Positions 5,294 through 12,706 of a stretch of 12,706 bases of DNA are shown one piece after another. The first letter of the stretch is position 1. Each line of letters begins with the position of its first letter. A program made the translations under genes and the position numbers. Under the pieces are notes generated by a model. It did not search any database and was not told the origin of the DNA. It saw nothing but the letters and a program-made list of their open reading frames with translations. The DNA lies in NCBI GenBank assembly GCA_946539855.1, contig CAMNHV010000050.1, forward strand, positions 1-12,706. Reading direction: 5' to 3'. Origin of the DNA: CAG-791 sp002449595 (lineage in GTDB: Bacteria > Bacillota > Clostridia > Lachnospirales > Lachnospiraceae).

Positions 5294-5872
5294 ATGGCAA
5301 AAGTCGAGTTAAAACAGCCTGTGGTTCAGGAGATCGCGGGCGTGATCGACGGCGCGCAGGGTGCTGTGCTCGTCGACCACAGAGGACTGACCGTCGCCCA
5401 GGACACCGTACTGCGTAAGCAGCTCCGGGAGGCGGGCGTCACCTACAAAGTCTACAAGAACACGATGATGAACTTCGCGTTCAAGGGCACGGACTTTGAA
5501 GGACTGTCCCAGTATCTCGAGGGCCCGAGCGCGCTGGCCGTCTCCAAGGACGACGCGACCGCTCCCGCAAGAGTTCTCTGCAAGTTCGCGGAGACCGCGA
5601 AGGCTCCTCTGGACATCAAGGGCGGCGTTGTTGAAGGCGCTGTCTACGATGCGGCAGCGATCCAGGAGATCGCGAAGATCCCGGGCAGGGAAGAACTGCT
5701 GGGCAGACTGCTTGGAAGCATGCAGTCCCCGATCGCAAACCTGGCACGCGTTCTGAACCAGATCGCGGAAAAGGGCGGCGAGGCAGCTCCCGCGGCAGAA
5801 GCTCCCGCAGCGGAAGCCGAGGCACCGGCAGAAGCTCCCGCGGCAGAAGCGGAAGCTCCCGCACAGGAGTGA
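5294..5872 (+). CDS. rplJ: Large ribosomal subunit protein uL10
   Basis: The product has 192 residues against the usual 165-180. Residues 1 to about 162 form normal L10: MAKVELKQPVVQEI at the start, the rRNA-binding domain with YKVYKNTMMNFA (about 51-62), and the C-terminal helix that holds L7/L12 dimers (about 132-162, ending LNQIAEK). Residues 163-192 are an added tail of Ala, Pro and Glu in repeated APAAEA-like units, encoded by imperfect DNA repeats (for example, the same 14 bases at 5795-5808 and 5828-5841). L10 anchors the L12 stalk on 23S rRNA, next to L11. AGGAGG at 5281-5286 sets the ATG at 5294. Expression is controlled by the leader upstream, and rplL follows 113 bases later. Confidence 0.96.
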   Translation: MAKVELKQPVVQEIAGVIDGAQGAVLVDHRGLTVAQDTVLRKQLREAGVTYKVYKNTMMNFAFKGTDFEGLSQYLEGPSALAVSKDDATAPARVLCKFAETAKAPLDIKGGVVEGAVYDAAAIQEIAKIPGREELLGRLLGSMQSPIANLARVLNQIAEKGGEAAPAAEAPAAEAEAPAEAPAAEAEAPAQE

Positions 5873-5907
5873 GATCTGCACTCCACTTAGCAGCATGAGT
5901 TGCAAAG

Positions 5908-5969
5908 GGCTCCCGGGAGACCCGGGCGCCGACAGAATGAAATTACAAGTATAACTGCAGGGGATGCAG
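5908..5969 (+). other. Hairpins in the rplJ-rplL intergenic region
   Basis: CCCGGG (5912-5917), AGA, CCCGGG (5921-5926) forms a tight hairpin extended by GGC/GCC across one mismatch (5908-5930). A second hairpin, CTGCA-GGGGA-TGCAG (5955-5969), ends 5 bases before the rplL ribosome binding site at 5975-5980. Neither has a T-tract. They may stabilise the message or set the higher output of L12 relative to L10. Confidence 0.5.
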
Positions 5970-5985
5970 TGAAAAGGAGGAAAAA

Positions 5986-6357
5986 ATGGCAAAGTTATCT
6001 ACCGCTGAATTTATTGATGCGATCAAGGAACTGTCCGTTCTTGAGCTGAATGAGCTCGTTAAGGCCTGCGAAGAGGAGTTCGGTGTCTCCGCAGCAGCCG
6101 GTGTTGTTGTTGCAGCAGCCGGCCCGGCGGCAGTCGAGGAAGAGAAGACCGAGTTTGACGTCGAGCTGACTGACATCGGCGCGAACAAGATCAAGGTCAT
6201 CAAGGTCGTCCGTGAGATCACCGGCCTTGGCCTGAAGGAAGCGAAGGAAGCAGTCGAGTCCGCTCCGAAGATCCTCAAGGAAGCTGTCAGCAAGGCAGAG
6301 GCTGACGAGATCAAGGCTAAGCTCGAGGCTGAAGGCGCAACTGTCACTCTGAAGTAA
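5986..6357 (+). CDS. rplL: Large ribosomal subunit protein bL12 (L7/L12)
   Basis: The product has 123 residues, the normal length. The N-terminal dimerisation domain (about 1-35, with LSVLELNELVKACEEEFGV) is joined by an alanine-rich hinge (about 36-52) to the C-terminal factor-binding domain, which carries NKIKVIKVVREITGLGLKEAK. Several L12 dimers sit on L10 and recruit elongation factors and other translational GTPases. AGGAGG at 5975-5980 lies 5 bases before the ATG. It shares the L10-leader transcript with rplJ. A partial terminator and a new promoter follow before rpoB. Confidence 0.97.
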   Translation: MAKLSTAEFIDAIKELSVLELNELVKACEEEFGVSAAAGVVVAAAGPAAVEEEKTEFDVELTDIGANKIKVIKVVREITGLGLKEAKEAVESAPKILKEAVSKAEADEIKAKLEAEGATVTLK

Positions 6358-6382
6358 TTCAGGAGGGCGAGCCAAAAGGTTT

Positions 6383-6398
6383 TTCCCTGATCAGGGAA
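6383..6398 (+). repeat. Palindrome after rplL
   Basis: TTCCCTGATCAGGGAA is a perfect 16-base palindrome 26 bases after the rplL stop. It could form a hairpin in RNA but has no T-tract. It lies 19 bases before the larger terminator-like hairpin. Confidence 0.5.
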
Positions 6399-6416
6399 GA
6401 CCGGAAAAGTCCATTC

Positions 6417-6448
6417 ACCCGGGAGCGTCACCGCTCCCGGGTATCTTC
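6417..6448 (+). terminator. Weak intrinsic terminator between rplL and rpoB
   Basis: A perfect 11-bp stem (6417-6427 with 6432-6442, ACCCGGGAGCG and its complement) has a TCAC loop. The tail is ATCTTCATTC, only moderately T-rich. It probably stops most but not all transcripts, as expected for the attenuator between rplJL and rpoBC in other bacteria. Confidence 0.65.
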
Positions 6449-6481
6449 ATTCATCTCTTCAAAGTTCCTTATAATTCATTA

Positions 6482-6511
6482 TTGACTTCTTGTCATTTAC
6501 TATAGTAAAAT
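6482..6511 (+). promoter_or_regulatory. Probable rpoB promoter with overlapping palindrome
   Basis: TTGACT (6482-6487) and TAAAAT (6506-6511) are 18 bases apart in an A/T-rich stretch unlike its surroundings. The perfect palindrome TTTACTATAGTAAA (6496-6509) overlaps the -10 element and could be a repressor site. TATAGT at 6501-6506 is an alternative -10 but sits too close to this -35. Confidence 0.6.
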
Positions 6512-6529
6512 AGTATTCGCTTTTCTGCG

Positions 6530-6553
6530 CTCTTATCAAAAGAGTTTGTTTTT
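6530..6553 (+). promoter_or_regulatory. Small hairpin with T-rich tail in the rpoB leader
   Basis: CTCTT (6530-6534) and AAGAG (6540-6544) enclose ATCAA and are followed by TTTGTTTTT. The shape is that of a weak intrinsic terminator about 36 bases before rpoB. The short A/T-rich stem makes real termination doubtful. Confidence 0.3.
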
Positions 6554-6589
6554 AATGCACTGAAACAAATATAGAACGGGGTGAATTGG

Positions 6590-10468
<3,879 letters not shown>

Positions 10469-10503
10469 GACTGAACCTTAAGTGAGATCAGACGGAGGAA
10501 AAC

Positions 10504-12706
<2,203 letters not shown>

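Noticed and set aside
6581..6589. GTG start three codons upstream for rpoB
   Set aside because: The only ribosome binding site (GGGGTGA, 6578-6584) overlaps that GTG and is correctly spaced for the ATG at 6590.

Overview
The window is a bacterial housekeeping locus read entirely on the + strand: the conserved rpmG-secE-nusG-rplK-rplA / rplJ-rplL / rpoB-rpoC cluster (ribosomal stalk proteins, the SecE translocase subunit, NusG, and the beta and beta' subunits of RNA polymerase). The 3' end of an SGNH-hydrolase gene lies upstream. A CapA-like gene is inserted between rplA and rplJ. The organism looks like a GC-rich member of the Clostridia, probably Lachnospiraceae. This is an inference from consensus AGGAGG ribosome binding sites, a Firmicutes-type L10 leader with an intrinsic attenuator, a four-cysteine L33, and RpoB/RpoC sequences without the large proteobacterial insertions.

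Layout. 1-456: C-terminal part of an SGNH/GDSL hydrolase. 457-798: no gene; a folded RNA candidate (565-702) and a GC-rich terminator-like hairpin (703-733). 799-2174: a sigma-A-type promoter and structured leader, then rpmG, secE and nusG; NusG carries an unusual N-terminal extension of about 85 residues. 2175-2306: a run of hairpins ending in a likely L1-binding autoregulatory site just before the rplK ribosome binding site. 2307-3449: rplK and rplA, closed by a strong terminator at 3476-3506. 3577-5037: a membrane-anchored CapA-family protein with its own extended -10 promoter placed so close that the mRNA may be leaderless. 5064-5248: rplJ promoter and L10 leader with a resolvable terminator/antiterminator pair. 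5294-6357: rplJ and rplL. 6383-6553: palindromes, a weak terminator and a second promoter. 6590-10468: rpoB. 10504-12706: rpoC, cut by the window end inside the bridge helix.

How it works together: three transcription units are visible for the core genes (rpmG to rplA, rplJ-rplL, rpoBC), with partial read-through likely from rplL into rpoB. L1 and L10 each appear to have an RNA site for feedback control of their own unit. Most of the window is ordinary. The points worth a second look are the CapA insertion and its leaderless start, the NusG extension, the alanine/proline/glutamate tail on L10, and the unassigned folded RNA upstream of rpmG. I found no mobile element, CRISPR array, tRNA or rRNA, and no convincing new multi-gene system.
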